A stretch of 36,064 nt of DNA from Candidatus Latescibacterota bacterium (lineage in GTDB: Bacteria > Krumholzibacteriota > Krumholzibacteriia > LZORAL124-64-63), in contig JAUSBL010000099.1 of the NCBI GenBank assembly GCA_030658975.1, forward strand, positions 1-36,064, read 5' to 3'. The translations under genes were made by a program, and so were the position numbers. Positions 1-7,239 of the stretch are shown here, in pieces. The notes below the pieces were generated by a model. It was not told the origin of the DNA, did not search any database, and saw nothing but the letters and a program-made list of their open reading frames with translations. Every line of letters starts with the position of its first letter. The first letter of the stretch is position 1.

Positions 1-58
1 TAGGTGAAGTTGGCCGAGGCGGTCAGGTCGACAACACCGCCGGCGCCGGACGGCCAGA

Positions 59-280
59 TCAATTGCCCGCGGCGCTCTCGTTCTCGATCGCCCACGACTT
101 GGCGGCCGTGACGACCTCGCCGATGCGGCTGGTGGCCTCGGTCAGCCGCGCGTTCTTGACGTACTTCCCGTACATCGGCACGGCGATCGCGGCCAGGACG
201 CCGACGATCACGACGACGACCATCAGTTCGATCATGGTGAAGCCCTTCTGGTCGGGCTTGCGACGGTAGCGGCTCATCAT
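59..280 (-). CDS. pilA: Type IV major pilin / prepilin-like protein, reading frame apparently broken near the window edge
   Basis: The N-terminus is a classic class III leader: a short basic stretch ending in KG, cleaved before FTMIE, with Glu at +5 of the mature protein, followed by a roughly 20-residue hydrophobic helix (MVVVVIVGVLAAIAVPMY). This is the substrate of prepilin peptidase, which polymerises into the pilus. Two adjacent ATG codons (280 and 277) follow a GGAGGA Shine-Dalgarno at 285-290; 277 has the better spacing, and the upstream ATG at 361 has no such support. The frame stops at 59-61 after about 73 residues, short for a pilin. The next 60 bases read, in another frame, as IWPSGAGG followed by VVDLTASANFT, which looks like ordinary pilin sequence running off the window, so a one-base deletion or two-base insertion near 60-66 is likely (true mutation or assembly error). 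It is third in the pilB-pilC-pilin order. Confidence 0.75.
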   Translation of the reverse strand: MMSRYRRKPDQKGFTMIELMVVVVIVGVLAAIAVPMYGKYVKNARLTEATSRIGEVVTAAKSWAIENESAAGN

Positions 281-380
281 CAGTTCCTCCTGCCCCTCGG
301 CGGGTTTTCTCCCGGACGTCCCTGTCCCGAGTGGCCGCTTGTCCGGGAGAATGCGCGCCACCCACTCCGAGATCCGGCGC

Positions 381-1625
381 CTACATGGCGGCCGAACCCT
401 TGATCATCGCGTCGCCCATCCCGAAAATGGGCAGGAACATGCTCAGCACGATGAAGCCGATGATGCCGCCCACGATCACGATCATGATCGGCTCGATGAG
501 CGACGACAGTCCGTGGACCGTCGCTTCGACCTGGCGGTCGTAGAAGTCCGAAGACTTGTTCAGCATCGTGTCCAGCTCGCCGGCTTCCTCGCCGGTGGCC
601 ATCAGCTGCAGGATCATCTCCGGGAAGGCGCCGGTGGCGCGGAAGGACTCGGTCACGCCCTGGCCGGCGGCGACCTTGGCCTTGACCTCGTCGATGGCGT
701 CGGCGACCACCAGGTTGTCGGCGGCCCCCTTGACCAGGTCGAGGCTCTCGAGGATGGGCAGGCCGCTGCCGATCAGGATGCCGAAGGTGCGGGCGAAACG
801 GCTCATCACGCTCTTGGTGACGATGGGTCCGAAGATGGGCATGCGCAGCTGCATGGCGTGCCAGGTGTGCAGGCCGCGGCGGGTGCGCAGGGCGGCGAAG
901 ACGGCGACGACGAGCACCGCCATCCCGCCGAGGACGAGCACGGCGTTCGCCCGCACGACGTCCGAAATTTGCAGCACGACCCGGGTCAGGGCGGGCAGGT
1001 CCTGGCCGAGCTCCTTGTAGATGTCCGAGAAGGTCGGCACGATCTTCAGGATCAGGAACAGCGTGGCCAGCACCGTGAAGGTCAGGATGAAGACCGGGTA
1101 CATCATCGCCGACTTCACCTTGCCCTTGATGTCGTCGACCTTCTCCAGGTAGTTGGAGAGTTCGACGACGATCTTGTCCAGGGTGCCGGCGCGTTCGCCC
1201 GCGCGGATCATGCTCAGGTACATCGAGTTGAAGACGGCCGGATGGGCCGCCATGGCGTCCGAGATGCTCTCGCCGCGCTCCACGCGCGTCGCCAGGTCGG
1301 CGACCGCCTTGGCCACCGGACCGCGGCCCGAGTCGGCGGACAGGCCCCGCAAGCCCTTGACCAGGGGGATGCCCGATTCCAGCACCGTGGCCAGCTGGCG
1401 GCTGAAGAGCGCCAGGTCGCGGGTCGACGCCCGGCGCAGGTTCCAGGAGGCCGCCTGGGCCTTCCAGGCCGCGGCGGCCTGGCCGCGGCGGTCCTCGGCG
1501 ACGTGCATGACGGCCAGCCCCTGCTCGTGCAGGCGCTGGATGATCTCGTCGTCGCTGGAACCGGTCAGGAAACCGGTCAATTCGGCGCCGCTGCGGTCCT
1601 TCGCCACGTAGCTGTAGTTCGCCAT
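381..1625 (-). CDS. pilC: Type IV pilus assembly inner-membrane platform protein PilC (GspF family)
   Basis: The 414-residue product has the length and architecture of PilC/GspF: an N-terminal cytoplasmic region (MANYSYVAKDRSG, typical of the family start) and two T2SSF domains, each a helical bundle followed by hydrophobic segments. Membrane helices are visible around VFILTFTVLATLFLILKIV, AVLVLGGMAVLVVAVFAAL and the C-terminal IMIVIVGGIIGFIVLSMFLP. The conserved GSGLPILESL and ATGEEAGELD stretches are present. It is the inner-membrane platform that couples the PilB motor to pilin insertion. I chose ATG 1625, preceded by GGGAGG nine bases upstream; the longer frame to 1877 overlaps pilB and its extra sequence has no family resemblance. 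It lies 23 bases after pilB and 100 bases before the pilin gene, so the three probably form one operon. Confidence 0.93.
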   Translation of the reverse strand: MANYSYVAKDRSGAELTGFLTGSSDDEIIQRLHEQGLAVMHVAEDRRGQAAAAWKAQAASWNLRRASTRDLALFSRQLATVLESGIPLVKGLRGLSADSGRGPVAKAVADLATRVERGESISDAMAAHPAVFNSMYLSMIRAGERAGTLDKIVVELSNYLEKVDDIKGKVKSAMMYPVFILTFTVLATLFLILKIVPTFSDIYKELGQDLPALTRVVLQISDVVRANAVLVLGGMAVLVVAVFAALRTRRGLHTWHAMQLRMPIFGPIVTKSVMSRFARTFGILIGSGLPILESLDLVKGAADNLVVADAIDEVKAKVAAGQGVTESFRATGAFPEMILQLMATGEEAGELDTMLNKSSDFYDRQVEATVHGLSSLIEPIMIVIVGGIIGFIVLSMFLPIFGMGDAMIKGSAAM

Positions 1626-1648
1626 CCGGATCGTCCTCCCGTCACGGG

Positions 1649-3367
1649 TCAATCGCTGATGCAGACCCGCAGCACTTCTTCCAGGGTCGTCACGCCGTCG
1701 CGGACCTTCTTCAGGCCGGCCTGCTGCAGCGTCAGCATGCCTTCGGACACGGCCTGCTGTTTCATGACGCCCGCCGGCCGCTTCTGGGCCACGAGTTCCC
1801 GCAGCGCCGGCGTCATTTCCATCTTTTCGATCACGGCCACGCGCCCTGCGTAGCCGCGCCCCCGGCAGGCGGCGCAACCGGCGCCGCGCACGAATTTGTC
1901 CGGCAGGGCACCGAAGTCATCGGCGTCTTCACCCAGGGCCATGAGCAATTCTTTCGCAGGTTCGTACTGCTCCAGGCAGCGGGGGCAGTTGCGCCGGACC
2001 AGACGCTGCGCCGCCACCAGGGTCAGGGCGCTGGCGGCCATGAAAGGTTCGGCGCCCATCGACACCAGGCGGGCGGCCGTGCTCGGGGCGTCGTTCGCGT
2101 GGATGGTGCTGAAGACCATGTGCCCGGTCAGGGCGGCCCGGATCGCGATGTCGGCCGTCTCCTGGTCGCGGATCTCGCCGACCATGATCACGTCGGGGTC
2201 CTGGCGCAGGAAGGCGCGCAGGGCGTTGGCGAAGGTCACCTGCTTGCGCTTGTTGACCTGGACCTGGTTGATGCGGCCGATCTGGTATTCGACCGGGTCC
2301 TCGATGGTCGTGATGTTCAGACTGAGGCTGTCCAGCTCCTTCATGGCGGCGTACAGCGTCGTGGTCTTGCCGGAGCCGGTCGGGCCCGACAGCAGGATCA
2401 TGCCGTGGGGGCGGTGGATGGCCTGACGCATCGAGGCGATGTCCTGCTCCGCGAGGCCCAGGTCGGTCAGCGAGTAGTTGAAGTTCGTCTTGTCCAGCAG
2501 GCGCATGACGATCTTCTCGCCGTGCACCGTCGGGATGGAGGAGACGCGCATGTCCACCTCGCGGCCGTCGCGCCGGAAGGTGAAGCGCCCGTCCTGGGTG
2601 GTGCGCCGCTCGGCGATGTCCATGTTGGCCATGATCTTCAGGCGGCTGACGGCGCCGGCGTAGACCGCCCGCGGCGGGGTCAGGGCGTCGTAGAGGATGC
2701 CGTCGACGCGGTAGCGGATGACCAGGCTGTGTTCCTGGGGCTCGACGTGGATGTCGGTGGCCCGCTCCTGGATCGCCTTGCCGATGATCTGATCGACGAG
2801 GGTGACGACGCCGGCGTCCTGCGCCGACGAGCCGTCGCCCTCGAGCTCGATCTCGATGTCCCTGCCGCCGCCGATCTCGTCGATCACCGATTCGATCAGC
2901 TGCGATACGTTGCGGTCGCCCTGCAGGCGGCCGTAGTGGAGGTCGCGCGCCTGGGCCAGGGTTTCGGCGGGCGCCAGCAGGATCGACAGCTCGCGATCGA
3001 CGCGTGAAGCCACGTGGTGCAGGTGGTCGAGGGCCTCGACGTCCAGCGGATCCTTCATCGCGACCACGAGGTGAAGCTCGTCCACGCAGACGGGCAGCAG
3101 GTCGTAGCGGCGCGCGGATTCGGCCGGCACCAGCTCCAGGGCCTGGCGCGTCACCTCGTCGTGCGAGGGGTCGAACAGGCGATGGCCGAGCTGGCTGCCC
3201 AGGGCGTCGAGCAGGTCCCACTCGGTGATCAGCCCCCGGTTCTGGAGGATCTCGCCGAGGCGTTCGTGAGAGCGCTTCTGCTCGACGAGCGCCTCGGCCA
3301 GCTGTGCCTGGTCGATGACGCCCTTGTTGATCAGGAATTCGCCGAGCCCCGGCGCCTTCGTCTGCAT
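1649..3367 (-). CDS. pilB: Type IV pilus extension ATPase PilB (GspE family)
   Basis: The 572-residue protein is a full-length PilB. The N-terminal third holds MshEN/GSPII_E_N-type domains (GEFLINKGVI, then the LGEILQNRGLI region). The ATPase core has Walker A GPTGSGKTTT (Lys about residue 334), an Asp-box region with DIHVEPQ, a Walker B/His-box region (VGEIRDQETADIAIRAALTG) and the tetracysteine zinc motif (CPRC ... CAAC) near the C-terminus. It powers pilus extension from the cytoplasmic side. The ATG at 3367 is preceded by GGGGGAAG; in-frame sequence upstream to 3562 is low in family similarity. It is first in the pilB-pilC-pilin run. No promoter is convincing in the upstream 489-base gap. 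A role in type II secretion cannot be excluded from sequence alone, but the pilin next door favours the pilus. Confidence 0.93.
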   Translation of the reverse strand: MQTKAPGLGEFLINKGVIDQAQLAEALVEQKRSHERLGEILQNRGLITEWDLLDALGSQLGHRLFDPSHDEVTRQALELVPAESARRYDLLPVCVDELHLVVAMKDPLDVEALDHLHHVASRVDRELSILLAPAETLAQARDLHYGRLQGDRNVSQLIESVIDEIGGGRDIEIELEGDGSSAQDAGVVTLVDQIIGKAIQERATDIHVEPQEHSLVIRYRVDGILYDALTPPRAVYAGAVSRLKIMANMDIAERRTTQDGRFTFRRDGREVDMRVSSIPTVHGEKIVMRLLDKTNFNYSLTDLGLAEQDIASMRQAIHRPHGMILLSGPTGSGKTTTLYAAMKELDSLSLNITTIEDPVEYQIGRINQVQVNKRKQVTFANALRAFLRQDPDVIMVGEIRDQETADIAIRAALTGHMVFSTIHANDAPSTAARLVSMGAEPFMAASALTLVAAQRLVRRNCPRCLEQYEPAKELLMALGEDADDFGALPDKFVRGAGCAACRGRGYAGRVAVIEKMEMTPALRELVAQKRPAGVMKQQAVSEGMLTLQQAGLKKVRDGVTTLEEVLRVCISD

Positions 3368-3522
3368 CAAGAGACTTCCCCCGTCCACGGTGTGCGATAG
3401 GGCCGGCGCATGGCCGGACCTGCTCCGTCGGGGACAGGGGCTGCAACGGGCGTGCCATCGTTTCCGGACGGGGCGCATGGGGGCCAGGCGTGCCTCGGAA
3501 CCGCTTAAATCAGGATGATGAC

Positions 3523-3567
3523 ACCCCGTGATCTGCGCCGGCCGTGCGGCGTCAACTTGCACGGGGT
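3523..3567. repeat. Nested inverted repeat in the pilB upstream region
   Basis: Outer arms ACCCCGTG (3523-3530) and CACGGGGT (3560-3567) are perfectly complementary over 8 bases. Between them CGCCG (3536-3540) and CGGCG (3547-3551) form a second possible stem. It lies about 160-200 bases upstream of the pilB start, so it could be a regulatory leader structure or an operator. GC-rich sequence makes such repeats fairly common by chance. Confidence 0.4.
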
Positions 3568-3761
3568 CAAGGGATTGTTCGCCGGGGTCCCTTCGGAGCG
3601 GCCGCCATGGCGGCGGCGGGGGCCAGGCAGCTCGCGAGGCGCGGGAGATGGGCGTCAGGCGCCAGGGCGCGGCATTGGGGCCTCCGGCGGGCTCGGGCTC
3701 CCGCGACGGGATGGTCAGAATTCAGGCAGTCGGTCGGCGCGGCCCGGCGGGTGGGCCGATC

Positions 3762-3790
3762 GTGCAAATTGCGGCAGGATCGGCTAGGAT
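3762..3790 (+). promoter_or_regulatory. Candidate sigma-70-like promoter for the Rho-N/SAP-like gene
   Basis: GTGCAA (3762-3767), a 17-base spacer and TAGGAT (3785-3790). The -35 resembles TTGCAA seen in two other candidate promoters of this window. A start near 3797 would give a leader of about 60 bases containing the 3820-3839 palindrome. Confidence 0.4.
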
Positions 3791-3819
3791 GTGGAGCATC
3801 CATCCACCCACGCCGCACT

Positions 3820-3839
3820 GCCGGCCCGATCGGGCCGGC
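3820..3839 (+). repeat. Perfect 20-base palindrome in the leader of the Rho-N/SAP-like gene
   Basis: GCCGGCCCGA is followed directly by its exact reverse complement, ending four bases before the GAGGAGG ribosome binding site (3844-3850). In RNA it would fold into a stable stem next to the Shine-Dalgarno; in DNA it could be a dimeric-protein operator. Confidence 0.5.
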
Positions 3840-3856
3840 TGCCGAGGAGGCACCGC

Positions 3857-4177
3857 ATGGACTGGCACGAATTGCACAAGCACAAGGTCAACGATCTGCG
3901 CGAGATGATGAAGACCCACCTGCCCGAGGTCGCCGGGGTCATCGGCCTGAAGAAGGACGAACTCGTGGAACTGCTCGCCGCCAAGCTCGGCATCGCGAAG
4001 CCCCACAAGGTCGTCGTCGGGCTGGACAAGACCGCCATCAAGGGCAGGATCCGCGACCTCAAGACGCGCCGCGACGCGGCGATGACGGGGGGGGATGACG
4101 CCCTGCGCAACCGCCACCGGCGGGAGATCCATCGCCTGAGGCGCCGCCTGCGCAAGGCCGCCAACCTGACCCACTGA
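3857..4177 (+). CDS. Small basic protein with a Rho N-terminal/SAP-like helix-extended-loop-helix motif
   Basis: This 106-residue protein starts at ATG 3857, six bases after a strong GAGGAGG. Residues about 10-46 (VNDLREMMKTHLPEV, then GLKKDELVELLAAKLGI) match the pattern of Rho N-terminal/SAP-like nucleic-acid-binding modules: two helices with the GLKKDELVELL signature. The second half is a charged helical segment rich in Arg and Lys (IKGRIRDLKTRRD ... HRREIHRLRRRLRKA), with a possible coiled coil. It is far too short to be Rho and lacks an ATPase. A DNA- or RNA-binding role is inference; the exact function is unknown. It is probably monocistronic, with its own promoter and a hairpin terminator shared with the convergent DksA-like gene. 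Confidence 0.75.
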   Translation: MDWHELHKHKVNDLREMMKTHLPEVAGVIGLKKDELVELLAAKLGIAKPHKVVVGLDKTAIKGRIRDLKTRRDAAMTGGDDALRNRHRREIHRLRRRLRKAANLTH

Positions 4178-4195
4178 CGCATGAGGGATCGCGCA

Positions 4196-4229
4196 AGGAC
4201 GGCCGACTCCCGCGGGAGCCGGCCGTCCT
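4196..4229. terminator. Hairpin terminator between convergent genes
   Basis: A nearly perfect palindrome: GGACGGCCG (4197-4205) pairs with CGGCCGTCC (4220-4228), flanked by an A-T pair, and the interior CTCCCG/CGGGAG also pairs, with one A/C mismatch. It lies 19 bases after the Rho-N/SAP-like stop and 34 bases beyond the DksA-like stop, so it can serve both strands. There is no U-tract on either side. Confidence 0.65.
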
Positions 4230-4262
4230 GTCGTCGCGGTGGGGCGCGCAGCCGGCCCCAAA

Positions 4263-4640
4263 CTAGGCCGAGAGCTTCTCGCGCTTCTCCTGGCAGGCGA
4301 TGCACAGTCGCGCCGTCGGTACGGCCAGCAGCCGCTCGACCGCGATGGAGTGGTCGCCGGCCTCGCACCGTCCGTAGGTTCCGTTCTCGACCTTTTCCAG
4401 CGCTTCCTCGATGTCGAAGAGGTAGTCGGTCTCGGCGCCGGCCAGGTGGATCATGGTCTCGTACTGGATCTCGTCCGAGCCCTGGTCGGCCATGTGGTTG
4501 GAATGGGCCTTGCCTGAACCCTCGCCGGTCTGGTCGTCGGCGTGCTGGATCGCCTTCGCGTGGCGGGCGATGATCCGCTGGACGCGGTCCCGCTCGGCCA
4601 GCAGGGTATCGCGGATGCGTTCGAGGTCCCGTGTCCTCAT
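4263..4640 (-). CDS. DksA/TraR-family zinc-finger protein with a degenerate metal site
   Basis: The 125-residue product has the DksA/TraR layout: an N-terminal coiled-coil (MRTRDLERIRDTLLAERDRVQRI), the acidic turn region, then the zinc-finger core (DIEEALEKVENGTYGRCEAG followed by VERLLAVPTARLCIACQEKRE). Family members of this kind bind RNA polymerase through the secondary channel and alter initiation. Only three of the four expected cysteines are present: the first CxxC pair reads C-E-A-G, with Asp and His just after that might substitute. ATG 4640 follows a perfect AGGAGG. A hairpin at 4655-4672 lies just upstream of the ribosome binding site. I do not call it DksA itself, since the coiled-coil tip motif of Escherichia coli DksA is not recognisable; a YteA-like relative is an alternative. 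Confidence 0.85.
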   Translation of the reverse strand: MRTRDLERIRDTLLAERDRVQRIIARHAKAIQHADDQTGEGSGKAHSNHMADQGSDEIQYETMIHLAGAETDYLFDIEEALEKVENGTYGRCEAGDHSIAVERLLAVPTARLCIACQEKREKLSA

Positions 4641-4654
4641 CGTGCCTCCTGAAC

Positions 4655-4672
4655 GCGCCCCTGACGGGGCGC
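4655..4672 (-). repeat. Hairpin in the leader of the DksA-like gene
   Basis: GCGCCCC (4655-4661), loop TGAC, GGGGCGC (4666-4672): a perfect 7-bp stem with a 4-base loop, starting five bases upstream of the AGGAGG element of the DksA-like gene. It could affect translation initiation or mRNA stability; chance occurrence in GC-rich DNA is possible. Confidence 0.4.
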
Positions 4673-4806
4673 CGTCTGTTGCTTCGCCGGTTCCGGGCCG
4701 CCGCGGGGCGGACCGCAGCCCACAGGGATACAACCGGAGCGGACCCGCCGCCAGTGGACGACTCCGGGCTGGACGCGGGGCCGCCGTCCCGCTATGGTCG
4801 CTCATC

Positions 4807-5379
4807 ATGAAGATCGCATTCATCGGCACCCACGGGGTCGGCAAGACCACCCTCTGCTTCGAGCTGGCCGCCTGCCTGAAGCGGCTCGACGTCAGCGTCG
4901 ACGTCGTGAAGGAAGTCGCGCGGCACTGCCCGCTGCCCATCAACCGCGACACCACCAGCGGCGCCCAGGAGTGGATCCTCCACACGCAGATCGCCTGGGA
5001 GATCGCCACGTCCGCCTCCTACCAGGCCGTCGTGTGCGACCGCTCGGTGCTCGACAACTACGCCTACATGGTCCATGCCGTCGGTCGCCGCGCCGATCTC
5101 GAACCACTGCTGCGCTACTGGCTGGCCACCTACACGCTGCTGGTGCGGGTGCCCGTGCTCGGCGCGCCGGCCTTCGACGGCACGCGCGACACCTCGGCCG
5201 GCTTCCAGCTGGGCATCGACGCCCTGATCCAGGAGCTCCTCGCAGAACTCCGGCAGCCCTACCTGGAACTGAATCCCGACGACCGCGACGGCTGGATCGG
5301 CCAGGTCCTCGAAGCCGTCGGCCTGCCCCGCCATTCCCCCCAGCTCGACCTCTTCAACGGCCTGGGCCGCCAAACCTGA
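4807..5379 (+). CDS. AAA_28/NadR-like P-loop NTPase (predicted ATP-binding protein)
   Basis: The 190-residue protein begins directly with a P-loop, MKIAFIGTHGVGKTTL (Walker A GTHGVGKT, residues about 7-14), followed by VVKEVARHCPLPIN and a Walker B-like strand with VVCDRSVLDNYAYM. This pattern matches the AAA_28 family, related to the nucleotide kinase half of NadR. The size fits a stand-alone kinase-like NTPase. A nucleoside or small-molecule kinase role is possible; no substrate can be inferred. ATG 4807 is the only start that preserves the conserved N-terminal strand; the upstream Shine-Dalgarno is weak. It stands alone, 161 bases before the histidine kinase gene. Confidence 0.8.
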   Translation: MKIAFIGTHGVGKTTLCFELAACLKRLDVSVDVVKEVARHCPLPINRDTTSGAQEWILHTQIAWEIATSASYQAVVCDRSVLDNYAYMVHAVGRRADLEPLLRYWLATYTLLVRVPVLGAPAFDGTRDTSAGFQLGIDALIQELLAELRQPYLELNPDDRDGWIGQVLEAVGLPRHSPQLDLFNGLGRQT

Positions 5380-5540
5380 GTCCGCACATCCTGTTCGGAT
5401 CCGAGGCTGTAACTAAACGATTGTGGTTGCGTGCTCAAGATCGCGCGGCGACCGCCGATCCTATCCAGGAGAGATCTCGCGAGACGGCCGGGCAAAAGCG
5501 CCACCGGCCGCCCTTCCCGGCAGGCTGCGATGGTGGTGGC

Positions 5541-7178
5541 ATGAGCGACCGCACACTGGACATCCCCGCGCCTGCCGACCCCGTCGGCGCCGAACCCGCG
5601 CTCACGCGCGAGCAGCGCCTCGAGACGCGGGTCCGCCGCCTCGAACTCGAGAACGCGCAACTGGTCCGGGAGCGTCTGCAGGCCGAGCTGCTCGGCGGGG
5701 ACCTGACGGATCACCTCGGCGCCGCCGATCTCGAGGACCTGCGCCACTATCTGCGCGAAGCCCAGCGACGGCCGGACCTCTGGTGCGACGGCCGGCTGCT
5801 GCCGGTGCGCGACGTGCCCCCGGAAGCCGTCCTGGATCTGGCCGAACTGGCCTACTGGCGTCACGTCCTGGCCCGGGGCGTCGGTCTGTGCACCTGCCTG
5901 GTGCTGCGCGACGGTCGCGGCTACCGCCCGGTCGACGACGGGCGCATCCTGGCCGCCGAGGGCGCCGCCTGCGGCGGCGCGTGCGTCGCGGCCGTCGCCG
6001 AGCTGCTCGTGACGGACCCCGACCCGGATCCCGGCGCGCGGCCGTCGGGCGCGGTCTGCCCGGAATGCGGCAGCGCGCTGTGGCACGTCCCGGTGCTGCT
6101 GTCGTACGAGAAGGAGCGCGCGGTGCTGGGACGGCTCGTCGGGCACGGGCCGCCCGCCGAAACCGACGCGCAGCGCCGCATGGTCGAACTGGTGGCCAAC
6201 TTCGCGGGCCGTCGCGCCAGCGAGGAATACTCCCGTCAGGCCGCCGCCGTGCTGCAGCTGCAGGTCGCCGGGATGATCGTCCGCTACACGCAGGAGAAGG
6301 CGCGCTCCGCCGAGGCGGCCCTCACGGCGCTGGAGCGCCACGCGCAGGTGGCCCACGATCTCGAATGCGCCAAGGCCGACCTCGAACGCGCCCTGGTCGA
6401 AGCCCGCGAGGCGCGCCGCGGGGCCGAGCTGGCCAACCGCAGCAAGAGCATGTTCCTGGCCGCGATGTCGCACGAGATCCGCACGCCGCTGACCTGCGTC
6501 GTCGGCGTCGCCGACCTGCTGACCATGCCGAACCTGGGGGAAGTGGACGTGCGCGATTTCGCGGCGTCCATCCAGGAGAGCGGCCAGGTCCTGCTGTCCC
6601 TCATCAACAACGTGCTCGACCTGTCGCGCATCGAGGCCGGGCGCCTCGACCTCGAGCGGATCCCCTACAGCGCGCGCGAAGTGCTCGAAGAGGTGTGCGG
6701 GATCTTCGCCTCGTCCTCGCGCGAGAAGCGCGTCGCGCTGGAACTTGTCGTGGCCCCCGACGTGCCGGCCGGGCAGGTGGGCGACCCGACGCGCCTGCGC
6801 CAGATCGCGATGAACCTCGTGGGCAACGCGCTGAAGTTCACGAGTCGCGGTTCGGTCACGGTCACCTGCCGGCGCGCGACCGTCGCCGGCTGGCTGGAGG
6901 CCGCGGTGGCCGACACGGGCTCCGGCATCCCCGCCGACCGGCTCGTCGGGATCTTCGAGCCCTTCCAGCAGGCCGGGCGGGACATCACCCGCAAGCACGG
7001 CGGCAGCGGGCTCGGTCTGGCCATTGCCCACCGCACCGTCGCGGCCATGGGCGGCGAGCTGACCGTCGAGAGCGAGGTCGACCGGGGCTCGCGCTTCACC
7101 TTCACCTTCCCCGAGTCCCTCCCCGAGTACGACGGGGGGCCCAACAGCGCCCTGGACCGCGGCCTCTGCGGTGGGTAA
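5541..7178 (+). CDS. Orphan sensor histidine kinase with a cysteine-containing N-terminal input region
   Basis: The 545-residue protein has a complete kinase core: H-box SHEIRTPLT (phospho-acceptor His about residue 312), N-box NLVGNALKF, G1 DTGSGIP, F-box IFEPFQQAG and G2 GGSGLGLAI. No membrane helix is visible, so it is probably cytoplasmic. Residues 20-60 look like a coiled coil (LETRVRRLELENAQL). Residues about 65-230 form an input domain with clustered cysteines (GLCTC, then ACGGAC, then CPECG), which could bind a metal or cluster or form a divergent PocR-like sensor; I cannot assign it firmly. A long helix (residues 245-310) links it to the dimerisation domain. No response regulator or receiver domain is nearby. 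ATG 5541 has only a weak GGTGG element upstream. The gene may be co-transcribed with the flavin-reductase gene 61 bases downstream. Confidence 0.88.
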   Translation: MSDRTLDIPAPADPVGAEPALTREQRLETRVRRLELENAQLVRERLQAELLGGDLTDHLGAADLEDLRHYLREAQRRPDLWCDGRLLPVRDVPPEAVLDLAELAYWRHVLARGVGLCTCLVLRDGRGYRPVDDGRILAAEGAACGGACVAAVAELLVTDPDPDPGARPSGAVCPECGSALWHVPVLLSYEKERAVLGRLVGHGPPAETDAQRRMVELVANFAGRRASEEYSRQAAAVLQLQVAGMIVRYTQEKARSAEAALTALERHAQVAHDLECAKADLERALVEAREARRGAELANRSKSMFLAAMSHEIRTPLTCVVGVADLLTMPNLGEVDVRDFAASIQESGQVLLSLINNVLDLSRIEAGRLDLERIPYSAREVLEEVCGIFASSSREKRVALELVVAPDVPAGQVGDPTRLRQIAMNLVGNALKFTSRGSVTVTCRRATVAGWLEAAVADTGSGIPADRLVGIFEPFQQAGRDITRKHGGSGLGLAIAHRTVAAMGGELTVESEVDRGSRFTFTFPESLPEYDGGPNSALDRGLCGG

Positions 7179-7239
7179 TCTGCGGCGGGTAACCTGCGGT
7201 TGACCGCCGTCCCACCCACGCGCTCCCCGGGAGGATCCC

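Larger units (their letters stand above)
3368..3856. other. 489-base gene-free divergent spacer between pilB and the Rho-N/SAP-like gene
   Basis: I see no credible gene here: the frames in this stretch lack ribosome binding sites and look like shadows. It contains a nested inverted repeat (3523-3567), a sigma-70-like promoter reading to the right (3762-3790) and a perfect 20-base palindrome just before the next gene's Shine-Dalgarno (3820-3839), all listed separately. A promoter for pilB should lie here too, but none stands out. Confidence 0.6.

Noticed and set aside
339-1853. Long open frame on the plus strand opposite pilC
   Set aside because: It is an antisense shadow of pilC: low-complexity His/Asp/Gln/Arg-rich translation, no ribosome binding site, no domain.
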